A stretch of DNA of 64,000 nt from Paramecium pentaurelia. Taxonomy: Eukaryota; Ciliophora; Oligohymenophorea; Peniculida; Parameciidae. Shown in pieces: positions 11,109-22,968 of the stretch (positions are counted from its first letter, which is position 1; every line of letters begins with the position of its first letter). The notes below the pieces were generated by a model. That model ran no database searches, was not told the origin of the DNA, and worked only from the letters and a program-made list of their open reading frames with translations. The stretch is taken from NCBI GenBank assembly GCA_905183005.1, contig CAJJDO010000009.1:361891-425890 (forward strand). The letters are read 5' to 3'. The translations under genes were made by a program, and so were the position numbers.

Positions 11109-12782
11109 ATGAAAGGTTTGAATTATAAATTTCCTCATTCTAGATAAGATTCAGGATAAGCAAATAGAGGCGATAAAAGCTTAGTTAATCAAGGAAACCA
11201 AGGAGCCTAAAATATACATAATAATAGGTAAAACATATAATATACGATTATTTATTAGATGGAATGAACACAACGATCATTCTCCATCTCCATTGATGCA
11301 TGCTATGTAGAAGATTTCAGTATAGTCTAGTTAATCTACATCTGCAAATCATTCTAAAAAATCTTCTATTTCTAAACCTAAATAAACTCAATAGATGTCA
11401 TTTCTAAACTATTTAATTCTTAAAAAAGAAGATGAAGAACAAGAGAAATAAGCAATTCAACAATAACAGAATTAACATAAACAATAATAATCATAATTCA
11501 TGTAAAATAACTACTTTCCAAATGAAGTTATAGTTTAGAGAAATATGTTTAATTTTTTATATGTTATTGGAATTGGTGGGTTTGGTAAAGTTTGGAGAGT
11601 TGAACATAAAAAAAATGCTTAAACTTATGCTATGAAAGAGATGTCTAAAGCTTTGTATTAATATATTTTCATATAAAAAAGGATCATTGCTAAAAAAAGT
11701 GTAAATTCTGTTATGAATGAAAGAAGTATATTAAGTAACCTTAAACATCCGTAATAATTATTCATATTTAAACTCTAGCTATCTAGTTAATATTTACTTT
11801 GCTTTCTAAGATAGAGAAAACTTATTTTTAGTATTAGATTATATGTAAGGAGGAGATTTGAGATATCACATAGGAAGAATGCGTCGATTTAGTGAAGATC
11901 AAACAAGTAAGTTTTCATTGTACAACCAAGAGGATTTTTTATGGCATGCATCTTTCTAGGATTAGAACACATGCACTCTAAAAATATTATACATAGAGAT
12001 ATCAAACCAGAAAATTTGGTATTAGACAAAAATGGTAATAATACTATCAAATTAAAAGGATATGTTAGAATTACTGATTTAGGTATTGCTAGAGTTTTGA
12101 GACCTGATAATGCCTAAGATACAAGTGGAACACCTGGATATATGGCTCCTGAAGTTATGTGTAGATAAAACCATTCATATGCTGTTGATTATTTTGCCTT
12201 AGGAGTCATTGGTTACGAATTTATGCTTGGCAAAGTATTTAATTTTAGATTAGAATAGAGACCTTATACAGGAAGATCTCGTAAAGAAATTAGAGATTAA
12301 ATATTGGCTAAGCAAGTCTAAATTAAAAGATCTGAAATACCTGATAATTGGTCTCTTGAATCTGCTGATTTTATAAATAGAGTAAACATTAAATTATCAT
12401 ATTCATTTTAGTTAATCTAAAGAAAACCTGCAAATAGATTAGGTTTTAATGGTCCCTAAGAATTGAGATAGCATTCCTGGTTTAAAAATTTTCCATGGTA
12501 AAAGCTCTATAATAAGGAATTAAAAGCACCGTTTATTCCTCATGTAATTCTGAGTTTTTAAGTAAATTTAGCAAACAGAGGATAATTTCGATGCTAGATA
12601 AATATCAATTGAAGATGAAGAAAATAATGAATTGATTCAACAAAATGCTATAATGTTAAGGAGAAATTCAATTTAAGGTATAAAAAGCTCTATAATTAGC
12701 ACTATTTAATGGATATGAACTCGATAATTTTACTTAAGCAAATGAACCTATAAAGTAATAACTCAACAATAGTAATTATTGA
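11109..12782 (+). CDS. AGC-type serine/threonine kinase with DLG motif
   Basis: 477 aa after removal of nine short introns (22-31 nt). About 150 Ser/Gln/Asn-rich residues precede the kinase domain. Landmarks are IGIGGFGKVWRV, YAMKEMSKA, LVLDYMQGGDLRYHI, IIHRDIKPENLVLD, ITDLGIARV, SGTPGYMAPEVM and YAVDYFALGVIGYEFMLG. Subdomain XI reads RKPANRLGFNGPQELRQHSW, followed by an AGC-like tail. The pattern is closest to the AGC group, in the YANK/STK32 or PKG range. The DFG motif is DLG, which is still compatible with activity because the metal-binding Asp is kept. No cyclic-nucleotide domain is present. Four introns were placed by conservation of motifs such as KNGYVRI and LGKRPYTG. Substrate unknown. 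Confidence 0.92.
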
Positions 12783-12980
12783 TTCATTTTAATTTATATT
12801 ATTTAACAATGATTTATATTGAAAGAAAGTATGATTTTTATTTGTATGAATATATGTTAAATAAAATCTATATTTTAATTAACTTCAATAAGATAGAATC
12901 AATAAATATATATAATTAAACTATTAATATTTGTATTTATAATTATTAATATACCTATATTACTACTATGATATATATCA

Positions 12981-14197
12981 TCAAGCTTTTTATTTTTGCT
13001 CTAATTGTCTTTTTTTTTATGATTCCTTATCCATTGGTAACTTAATAATAAATTATTAATATACTTTCAATAATTCTTTGAGGGCAGGATCAGTGAGATC
13101 ATGAGCAGCCTTGTATTTAGTCTCATCTAACTTCAAACCTGAAATTTAAATTGTGCTATTGGCTAGAACAGCAACAGTAATTGTGAATTATGCTACAATA
13201 CTATTTGGACTAATCAAAATTGGATATGGGTTCAATAATTCATGTTTTGCACATTCTTAAACTGCTAATTTAGCTGTAATTTCATCTTCGAAAGCTCTCA
13301 ATGAAAAACATAAAGATGGATATTTTTCATAAACTTCTTACATGAAGGCTCTACCATGTTTAGTTTTTAATTAATATTATCTATCTAATGCTCTTTTATA
13401 GACTGTAGTTCTTAATTCAGACTATATGAATAAGATAAGAATTATACTTCCTTTGTTTTTCCATCACCTGTAGTAATGTAAACATCTAAAACAAAAACAT
13501 CATTAACTTGAATTTCTTCTTCATCAACTCTTTATTCTTATGTTTCTCTATTAATAATAACTTTATTTCCATCAATAAAATGTCTTTTGACTTCATGACT
13601 TAAAACACCTTCTAAAGGTGTGCATTTATGATCATCTGCAATTTATTAAATAAGTTTTGTTAAAGCTGTATTTGTAGTACCTGGTTTGATTGATCTAAAA
13701 AGAGCTTAAACTGATTAATAAGCAGCCAATATCACATCAGCTTTTTAGCCTTCTACTTAATCTTCTCCTACTACAACTGTGTGTGCAGCAATTGCAATAT
13801 ATCCATCAATATGTACACCCAATTAACTATTGTTTATAATAAATTTTACATCTTAGCAACATCTCCTTTTGCTAAATTACTGCTTTCACTCTTTAATGGA
13901 GAATAATGTCCGCATATTTAATTTACAGAAATAGTTGTTGGAAATGCTAAGCCTTTTTCAATATTTTTCTTATTGTAAACTTTTTATAGTTCTCCATTAA
14001 TCTCTTAATCTCCAAAAGCACAAATGGAAGCAATGTCAGCATCTGGTTATATTTTAGCAATCACTTTTTCAAGAACAACTGATCATTAATCAAATAAAAA
14101 AAATACCATTTACAATCTTGCCTGCATTTTGATATTTATCTAATACTCCTGGAGTAGCTATTGATTCAAGTTTATCTTATTCTGTTTATTAATCCAT
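12981..14197 (-). CDS. PA2G4: PA2G4/EBP1 homologue (methionine-aminopeptidase fold)
   Basis: 379 aa with three introns; the human protein has 394. The order of motifs matches PA2G4 along its whole length: IASICAFGDQEI, AFPTTISVNQICGHYSPL, QLGVHIDGYIA, HTVVVGEDQVEGQKADVI, CTPLEGVLSHEVKRH, TTVYKRALDRQYQLK, GRAFMQEVYEKYPSLCFSLR, AKHELLNPYPIL. The protein has the creatinase/aminopeptidase fold without the complete metal site. In eukaryotes it binds the ribosome near the exit tunnel and affects rRNA processing and translation. A basic, Gln-rich tail ends the protein. No frameshift is seen. It is encoded opposite the AGC kinase, with tails 198 bp apart. Confidence 0.93.
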
Positions 14198-14271
14198 ATT
14201 AAATTTAAATATTTATTTAAATCTTTATATATTGTATAATCATATATAAATATTTATATTTAGTTAATTTG

Positions 14272-16140
14272 TCAACTACAAATACCCAATGATTCCCACA
14301 TATTCTCTTAATCCTCATATTCATCAACCTTATATTTTGGCATCTATTAACCATGATCCACTTCTGGAGTGAATACTTTATCCAGAGTTAATTAAAAGGC
14401 ATCATCCAACATACGAGGTATCAACATTTTTAATAAATTAGAACTCTCTTCCAAACATGGATTTGCATTGACTTCTATCAACCATAACTTTAGATTTTCA
14501 TCAATCATAAAATCATAACCTAATAATTGCATCCCATATTTTCTATTTCTTTTATTCAATCTAGTTGAATTCATTGTTATTTTAACAACATCTTTAATCA
14601 TTGGCCAACCTTACTTTCTAAAATCATAAACTGTTTCTTGTTGACTATTTTTAAAATAATATTTACTCTAATAACTCTTAAAATCTCTTTAAAGATAATT
14701 AATTACCATCTTCAAATTATCCATAATTTTATGCATTCTTTTAAACTGCATTATTTGTTAAATGAATGTACCTATCTTTCTAATTTTATTAATTTTTATT
14801 TTACATCATCTAATGAAAATGTTGCTCCACTTGTTCTTATATAGGCCTCTTTAAATAAAAAGTATTGCATATCTTAAGATATGAGAACCCAACATCTTAT
14901 ATCAAATTTCCTTCCACTCAATAACAATGGTCTTTCAATGTATTTTTGAATAACAAACTCTTTACACTCATAGTTTCCTTTTCCATTGTAATAAGACTTA
15001 ATTAAGGCTTCAACTTCTTCAAGAGTGCTAAAAACATGAACACCCTCTCCTCTATTCCAATCAGCTGGTTTCAAAAGCCATAAATATTAGGTTTTACTCA
15101 CTAAAGTTTCCTACAATTTATAAGACTTAATTCCATTATAATTGACTTTTGTACCTGCCAGATTTGATAGATAAAAATCAAATTCTAAAGAAGATTTCAT
15201 ATTAGTTTATCCTAATGGATTATTCGTTTGATAAAATTCTGTAAATTACTAAACATCTTTCACCCAATCCTAATTTTTGAAATTAAAAATAAAAACTAAA
15301 GGTATAATATCAAAAGTCCTCTCTATATTGTTATAATATTAAAGTAAAGATTAAGATAATCCTAAAAATAATTCTAAAACATACCTGTCTTCGATGTAAT
15401 GTTCTTATGAAATTCAAAGAAATTATACATTACTCTTACAAAACAACTTTCTGATGGTGTTAAACGATTAAAATCCATACCAAAATATGATTATTACCAT
15501 ATAAAATGTTTGTATTAAAATGTTTATGGTACTGCTGTCCAATATTATTCTCTCTTTTATAAAATTCGTTTTACAAGTTCTCCATTATTTCCTGATCCTA
15601 CATAATAATTGAACTTAGAATAGTATTAACAAATACCTTTAATTTTGGTAAATTTCTATCTTTATTAAATTTCAAAGAGGGATTTAATGCAGGAATTGTT
15701 ACTTTTTATCTATTTGTAAAAGGAGTATAATTATTGTGATTAATTTATCTTTTATTTTGTTTTTCTAAACTTTCAGATAAGAGTCTAGGGGGTAAGAAAT
15801 CAAATTTGTTTTGTTTTGTCATTTATCTGTTAGATATTAGAGGTAGTATTGGTTATTATAGTTATTCTTCTGAAACTTCCATCAACGGTAAGTCTTTTGC
15901 TGCCAATAATTTATCTCTCTATTACTATCTTGCTATATAATATTTAACTCCATCAGCATAAATGTTTAAACTTCTTGCTAAATCTGGTTTCGATTTAATT
16001 ATTTTTTCTAATGTCTTTTTTTATCTATCATCTGCTTTACACAATAATTCCAAATTATGAAAGTTTCCCAAAGATTTACTTTGTATTTATTCATCTTTCT
16101 CTTTTTTTTTAATTTTTTTCTCTTTTGTGACAGATGCCAT
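14272..16140 (-). CDS. Tubulin tyrosine ligase-like (TTLL) enzyme
   Basis: 591 aa with four introns. The N-terminal ~180 residues are basic and variable. The TTL domain then shows YYVGSGNNGELVKRIL, SYFGMDFNRLTPSESC, WLLKPADWNRGEGVHVF (substrate/ATP loop), FVIQKYIERPLLLSGRKFDI, CWVLI and LGYDFMIDENLKLWLIEVNANPC, the ATP-grasp core with metal-binding Glu and Asn. TTLL enzymes add Glu or Gly chains to tubulin tails in cilia and cortical microtubules. Which reaction this one performs cannot be decided from motifs alone. It lies next to PA2G4 on the same strand (74-bp gap). A cytosolic carboxypeptidase, the opposing activity, is at 35.5 kb in the same window. Confidence 0.93.
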
Positions 16141-16290
16141 AATTGAATAATATAATAAACCAAATATATTATAAAAATATCAGTAATAAAATTAAGATAT
16201 CCAATGTTATTTAGAGTGATGGAATATTTTCAATTTATAAAATTCTTTATTTAATGCTTTTTAGGATAATAAATATAATATATAAAATAA

Positions 16291-16924
16291 ATGTACGACT
16301 TTTCAAGAATGTAAAAATTAGTGGATAGAATGTAAAAACTATAGCCTGCAAAGCCTCCTCCAGATACAAGGTTTTTACCTGAAGAATTAAAGAAGGAAAA
16401 GATTATTGAGGATCCAAATAAAATAGAAAAAAAAGCTAAAAGATAACTCCTCATCAAAAATTTAAAGGGCTCTGGTGGTTTGAAACCAGTTGAAGATGAT
16501 AGATTATTGCTCATCTAAAAGGAGAATTACTTGAAGAAAAAGTAAAGGGAATTAGAGATGGAATAAGTAAAATAGGAATTAGCAGAACAAAAAAAGTAAG
16601 AAAAGTAAAAATTAGAAATAGAAACTTAAAGAGCATTATAAGTTATTAAAGGAAAAAAGGAGTATAAAACACACAATTTATATTAGGATATCATAAGTAG
16701 AGAGAGAAGAAAAAATTAAAAAGCATATTGATAATGAATTCTTAAAAAGAAAATAAAAAGTGAATAATTCAATTTAGATGTCTTCAATTGATGCATCCTA
16801 TGTATCCTAAAGTTAAAATTTAAATAATTCTTAAATAAAGAAATAAATATTAGATTATCACACACTTCCTAAAGAGCAATATAATCGCATTTATCGTTAA
16901 CCAGCTGTAAGTCCCCCGAAATGA
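16291..16924 (+). CDS. Small basic coiled-coil protein, unknown
   Basis: 202 aa with one 25-nt intron. A Pro-rich head (LQPAKPPPDTRFLPEEL) is followed by a long charged helix of Lys/Glu/Gln, and the C-terminus is Ser/Asn/Gln-rich, ending QPAVSPPK. There is no known motif. Two in-frame ATGs (16291 and 16330) precede the conserved-looking part; the upstream one is used. It diverges from the TTLL gene (150 bp) and converges with the B-box gene (75 bp). Confidence 0.7.
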
Positions 16925-16999
16925 ATTCATTAATTACATTCAATCAAAATTAGCCCTTAATTATATTAATATTGTTAATAGATATAAAATTCTAATATT

Positions 17000-18271
17000 T
17001 CAATTTAATTTTTATCTTTAAGATAAAGTTCTCTTAGCCTCTTAAAATTTTCGTTGGAATTCTGACAATTATGTTTACTCTCCATTATTTAATGTAAATG
17101 ATTAATTATTTTCTTTATTTTCATCCTAAAATACTTATTGGATTGGAGTTTAAAATTAGAATAATCTTTTAGTTCTATCATCTCTGGCTCTTTCATATAA
17201 TTTCTTTTCATTAATAGTTGGTTCAACAGTTTCTAATGCTCTCAAAGACATAATTTTTAGTTTAGTAGATCTAATATCTTCAATTTATTAAATGATGCTT
17301 TGTGGATCCAATTAATATTATAACTATAATGAAGCACCCCAAGTATTTCTTTCAGTAAGAATGGTTCTAGTAAGTTAATCTATTTTTCTATTATTAAGAG
17401 CAATATAATTAAAAGCCATAATAGCTTGACTTTAATCTGGATGATCAGGGAAATATGATTCTATGTCACTTAAAACATCATTTAATTTCTATAAATATAT
17501 TGATATAAAATAATACATCCATTTATGCTTAAATTTTTTAAACTTCTACATCAATTTCTTTGACTTTCTCACACATAGTATCATCAGCTACCTATATAAG
17601 TTCAGACTCTTTCATTTAAAGAGCTTTGTATAATTCTTAAAAATTGGATTGAATCTACATTTTTGTAGAAGTGTTGATTTCAACTAATTCCTTCTTTTTT
17701 GCAGCAAATTTACATTAATCTTACAATAATTAATCTTAACTAGATTTGACCTTCTAATAGAATTAATCAGCCTAAAATTAATTAATGTATTTACTTTGGT
17801 TGTTCTAATAATTGAATAAGACTTTTAAACATTCTTTACTTCATGATTTTTATGTAATCCTTATAGATAACATTCCATACAAAAACAAGGTGTTTCACAT
17901 GTATAACAATAAAGTAATGCTTCTTCACTTGCATGTTATTAACATGTAACTGTTAATCCTTGTTAAGTATTAAGATGTATTTAGGATGTTTTTGAATGAG
18001 TAGATGCCTAATATTAGATTTGTTATCTTGAGCTTTTTAAATTTGCAGTTGACATTCGAGATGACTGCAATTTGTACATATCTTATAAGACTTCAATAGC
18101 AGATGGATCCAATAGAGTTTATGAAGAACAGATCTCACAAACTAAGGTTTGACATTATAGTTTATAATAGAGTTTAGCAGAACATTAAAGACATAGATTA
18201 TGTTCACATGATAAAGCTAATATTTAATCTACTTCATTTCCACATTTAGTGCATTCTAAGAGATCCTCCAT
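17000..18271 (-). CDS. B-box zinc-finger coiled-coil protein (TRIM-like)
   Basis: 406 aa with two introns. The N-terminus MEDLLECTKCGNEVD, then SCEHNLCLQCSAKL and CEICSS, resembles a RING-like or first B-box cysteine cluster. A clear B-box 2 follows: CQQHASEEALLYCYTCETPC, CMECYLQGLHKNHEV. A coiled coil (VKSSQDQLLQDQCKFAAKKK) and a polar C-terminus complete it. This is the layout of a TRIM protein without a recognisable C-terminal PRY/SPRY domain. Such proteins act as ubiquitin ligases or scaffolds; whether the first cluster is a working RING is unclear. Confidence 0.85.
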
Positions 18272-18318
18272 TTAACTGCTAATTTAAATTTGAATATAAT
18301 TAATAAATATATAAAATT

Positions 18319-20125
18319 TCATTTAGCAGCTAATGCTTATAATAAATTAGTATGTATTTAAAATAAAGCTTTTTGCATATCATCTTGAAAATGAGGTCTT
18401 TTAGCATAAAATCCTTAAAATTGACTTTCCTCATATACACCTACAATATATCTTTCATCATCAAACTTTTCTAGTTTTTCTAATCTCATAACTATTTTTG
18501 AATCAACAACATCCACCAAATTTAATTAAATAATTCTATATTCTGGATTTCGATTTAGTACTCTTAAATCAAAATATTTCATAAAATGAATTTAAACAAG
18601 AGATACCATACATTTAATTAAAAATATTTATCCTGGAATTTCCATCAAAGCAGGTAGAATATGTACTAATATAACAAGATCTCCTACAATCATCATCTAT
18701 TATGTTTTTGTCATATCTAATTATTTTTCTTTCCAAAATAATACTCTTCTGGCTACAAATAATCCTCTATCTATTTCTGGCTAATCAAAAAACTATAGAT
18801 ATGATAAAAATTTCAATTCTGGTATCATAAAATCATTTGTACAATAAGTAACTAAACTAGTCATTAGATATTTCATAGCATTAGTTAATTACATATATGA
18901 TTAATCTATTTCTTATTCTGTCAATGGTTTTTCTGGATTCTTTTGATAAAAAACAATTATACAATGAAATCTATTTCTTTTATTTTAGTTAAATAATTTT
19001 CAACTTTTGCTAAAACCATTTTGCACCAATCATTAATACGTTTTAAAGCAACTGGATATGAAATTTTTTAGATTACTGCTTTACACTCAACTGAATGTTT
19101 ATATAATTTTCTCCATAAAATATTTAAAGGTTTACAATATATCTTCCATCTCATAGCATATCGTACAGCATTCAAAATTACTTTCAGTCTTGAACCCTAA
19201 AATGGCACTTTCTTGTCACCATTCTATAATTATATAAATTTATAATACATCAGAGAAAAAACTTTATTTAGTTTATTAAATGGACCTCTTTGAGATTAAT
19301 GGGATAGTCTTTTAACTAGATCTTCTTGAATTTTAACCTTATGAACCGACAGTTTTTATTTTCCCTATGGATTAAGGATTTTATTAATTTATTTAGCCAT
19401 CTTGAGGTTATGGCTAAGGTTGTGGGTAATATGGAGATTGATAAGGATTATACTAAAAGGGTTATTAATATTATTATTAAAGTGGGTATGGAGGAGGTTG
19501 TTATCCATAAGGAGGAGGTTATTATCCATAAGGTGGAGGATAATATGGATAAGGAGGTGGAAAATACTGAGGTTATTGCAATGGTTAAGGCATTTGTTAA
19601 TAAATAATCTATGGAGGTTGAATAATTGGCTATTACAATTGTTAAGCTTATTAGAAAAAGGATTATCTTAATGATGCGATTTCTTGTTTTATTTCATTTA
19701 ATTGTTCATATTGAGGCAATTTTGGCAATTTGAGATGGATGGTTTGAACTTGATTTTTTAAATTCTCTACTTCTTATTTAAAAACTTAAGCTTTATTAAT
19801 CTTTATTATCCATTTATAATCTTACTTCTCTTTATTCTTTCAATAATTTCTTTAGAGTCTAGTTTTATTAATCTATTGCTAGCTACATCTATGCTACTTC
19901 TTCATTAACTGAGTCTTCTATTTATGTTGACACTTTAGGAAACTAAAAAGATTTATTCAATTGTCCAGATTATCTAATTCCACTTTTTTGACTAGGTTCA
20001 TGGGGCAATTAGACATCATAGGTTGGTTTCATAAATTTATCTAATAAATCCAGCTGATTTTTTAAATTATCTTAACCCACTTTAGGTTTCTAATAGGATG
20101 ATGCTCTCCTATCTCTATAGTACAT
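18319..20125 (-). CDS. Protein with coiled coil, Pro/Gln/Tyr repeats and alpha-helical C-terminal domain
   Basis: 577 aa with three introns. An N-terminal coiled coil (residues ~85-160) leads into about 90 residues built of Pro, Gln and Tyr (PPPYGQQPPPYGQQPPPYP), a low-complexity sticky segment. After a basic Ser-rich linker a well-behaved ~300-residue helical domain follows (VRYAMRWKIYCKPLNILWRK, MIVGDLVILVHILPALMEIP). The two parts meet through a 24-25-nt intron. The C-terminal domain is not one I recognise; hydrophobic stretches such as DLVILVHILPALM are too polar to be firm membrane spans. The repeat composition recalls PQY-rich proteins of condensates or secretory organelles. Confidence 0.75.
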
Positions 20126-20242
20126 TTTATATTTATATTATAAACATAATGTATTTCAAAATATTAACAGTGATTTACTAAATTAAATCATTCAATTATA
20201 TTAAACACTCTATAAAAATTATTTAAATTAATCACTATGGTA

Positions 20243-20603
20243 ATAAGTGTATAAACTCTTGCTCTTTTATCTTAATTAATTGTATGCTTATAATAATTGT
20301 AATGGACTCATTAATATTTTTTTATGTATTGATTATAATTTTAATCTCTATGCTTCAAGTTCAAGTTCTTCAAACTATATTTAATAATCATTTTTATTAT
20401 TAAAGAGGAAGTTGAAATTTTGCTTGGAATTCATGATTATCAATCATAATTTTAATAGCACCCATATATTATGTATTAGGAAATTAAGCAGATACAAATG
20501 AAGTGGACATATAATTTCTTTTTCTATTATATCTAATTGGTGCTTATTCAACTTCCACATTAGTCTTAATAACCTATGATTCTACTACTGTTGTGGTTTT
20601 CAT
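20243..20603 (-). pseudogene. Broken copy of the coiled-coil gene at 53427-54466
   Basis: The first ~60 codons (MKTTTVVESQV, QAPIRYNRKRNYMST) are nearly identical to the start of the intact gene at 53.4 kb. After codon ~65 about 190 bp of coding sequence is missing, a TGA appears in frame, and only a short piece of the later coiled coil (EELELEAQRL) remains, interrupted by an insertion of about 36 bp. It can no longer make the full protein. Confidence 0.85.
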
Positions 20604-20666
20604 ATTTTATTTTAAATAAATTATATTTTAATATTTAATATCCTATAAATTATATTTAATATTATA

Positions 20667-21948
20667 TCAATCATAAATTCCCAATAAATCTAGATAATCA
20701 TATGTTAGTAATGCCTTTTTACTTTCATAATTAACCAAATACATCATTTATCCCTCTTCTCCCATATCTGTTTCATCAAAATCTCCTAATAATTTTAATA
20801 TATTTATAATACCTTTATGTGTATTGATAGTTGGATCAGTAAAATAATTACCCACTCCTTGTATATCAGTAACCATGTAATTAAAATTGCTGATAAAATA
20901 TGTATAATATGTAAATGATTATGCAAACTTATTTAATTCAGTCTGATAATCTTCATTTATAAAACCATAATTATTATTATATTTATCAAATTCTCCTTTA
21001 ATAAATCTTTCTGCAATCCAAAATGAATCTAAATAAATAAATAAATAAATAATATAAATACTTTATGATTCTTCAAGTATTAATAGATCATTATATATTA
21101 CAGATGGTATTTTTATATTCTTATCTTTTTCAATAGCTTATTCTTATAATTCAGTAATAAATTTTTTCATAAGTTTCTGACAAATCAAATGTGATTTACA
21201 TTCCATTAATGCATCATTAATAGTTTTGTATGGTTAACTACCAATAGGTGTTTTTATGACATATAATTCATCAGAATTTACATTTAATTTTTTCATTAAA
21301 AATATATCTTTCATCATACTAAAAGCAAATGGTATTTCAGTTCTTAAACAATTCCAAGTTCCTTCTTTAAACTTAGAAAAATCTTATGGACATTAAATCC
21401 TTTCTATAGTTTCAATATTTTTATAAAACTCTTCATCTTTTATTTCTACTCTCCAAACTTCAAACTTAGTATTAACAGTTTTAACATTTGGCTATTCTTC
21501 AAATTTATAAAAATTTCCCTATTTACATAGAGCTTCCATCGCACCTTCTTTTTCTCTATGAATTTCTTTTCTAATCAATTCATTTTATTATATTTCTAAT
21601 TCAATTTTTTATTTAGCCTGTTTTTATATTATTGATCTATAAATATTATTAAAAAAATTATTTACCTAAGGCATTTCATATCATCAGGAGTTAAATTTAA
21701 ATTGATCTCTACCTTAAATTCAGGAAGTTATGGTATTACAAACTTGGTACTTGACTCTTGTATATGTCTTGACTTTTAACATATATCAATTTCAATTGAA
21801 TCAATAAAGTTATTGATTTAATCATATGATTACTAATATTTGCATAAGGTATAAATTTTACTTCATAAAATTGATCTAAACTCTATATGCACTCTTGAGC
21901 TTTTAATTTCATTTCTTCTAAATACTATTACTAAGATACAGATTCCAT
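20667..21948 (-). CDS. Short alpha-protein kinase (alpha-kinase 2)
   Basis: 396 aa with three introns (29, 29 and 33 nt). The long coiled coil of its relatives is replaced by about 95 residues with a different N-terminus (MESVSQQQYLEEMK). The kinase domain (FEVWRVEIKDEEF, ELYVIKTPIG, WIAERFIKGEFDKYNNNYG, VTDIQGVGNYFTDPTINTH) is almost identical to those at 8.5 and 54.5 kb, and the intron inside it is at the same place. The reading frame is intact, so it is probably functional, unlike its neighbours on both sides. Like its relatives it lacks the C-terminal cysteines of canonical alpha-kinases. Sequence upstream of the start (22190-22270) still resembles the promoter of alpha-kinase 1. Confidence 0.88.
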
Positions 21949-22419
21949 TTGTTAAAAAAATTTAGATTAATAATTTGCAAAAACGAAGATTATAAATTTA
22001 ATATTATAATATACAAAAAGGGAAATTATTAAGATTATTAAAAAGATTGTAAAAGTAATTGATATTTCTTTATGAATTATCCTAACTCAAATTTTACTGT
22101 AAAACTTAGCATATTTTACTTAATACTAGACATTATAAAGAAAATTGAAATAAAATTAGAATTTTATTAATATATTATTTATAAAATTAAAATTTATTTT
22201 TTATTTTCTAATTCAAATACTAAAGAAAGGCTCAATCAAAATCATTTTATGAGACTAATAAGAAATCTAAAGTAAAAATTATTTATTAATTATTTATTTT
22301 ATATAGCCATTCAAATTTGTAATTTCTATTTCATATACAATTTATTTATGCTTAATCACAATCAAAATAATAATATTATTATCAAATTCTTTTTTTGAAG
22401 ATTATATTTTTTTCCAATT
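21949..22419. other. Spacer with decayed promoter homology
   Basis: No gene. Around 22190-22270 the reverse strand resembles the region upstream of alpha-kinase 1 (7250-7400), including a match to ctcataaaaagattttgatt with a few changes. This shows that the duplication that made the two genes included their 5' flanks. Confidence 0.6.
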
Positions 22420-22730
22420 TAGGACATTAAGTTGAACTATGACAATGAAATAAGAAGTTGCGTTCTATTTTAGATGACATGAAATCAAAATTTAATGGAT
22501 TTGTAAAATTTAATTGCACAATTTCATTAAAATTTTTTCATTTTAAGAATACTTTGAATAATAATCTAAAAAATAACTTCTTAAGATTCCTTAAAAAATA
22601 TTGGTACATAATCCTTATACAAAAGCAATAAATGAATGCAGGACTCTTTGTATAAAAAGATGAACTAAAATTTAGTTCTTGATATATACAAAAACTGTCA
22701 GCATCCAAATTTAAGTAGGAATTAAACAAA
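22420..22730 (-). pseudogene. Fragment of histidine acid phosphatase gene
   Basis: About 290 bp align with the middle of the intact phosphatase at 52220-53394 (region from CIYQ-LNF to HSSTQCPKL). Single-base differences shift the frame, for example near tcatctttttatac versus tcatctgttatacc, and neither the RHG active-site start nor the C-terminal HD motif is present. It is a dead fragment. Confidence 0.85.
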
Positions 22731-22968
22731 TAATTATGATATATAAAACCTAAATTAAAATAGAAGCCTATAAATAAAGTTAGATTTATTTGATTAAATT
22801 AGTTACATGTTAAAAGAATATAAAATAAGATATACCTAATAAAAAGTTGAATAATAATTAATATTAATTCAAATAGAAGGTTATGATAATACTTATTTTT
22901 ATTTTATCTTTATTTATAAGGAATAAATTATTACATCAATTTTAGTGCAAGATATAACTATATAGGCT

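Noticed and set aside
19326..19671. Two overlapping plus-strand frames rich in Val/Ile/Arg
   Set aside because: They mirror the Pro/Gln/Tyr repeats of the minus-strand gene, whose frame is intact and conserved in style.
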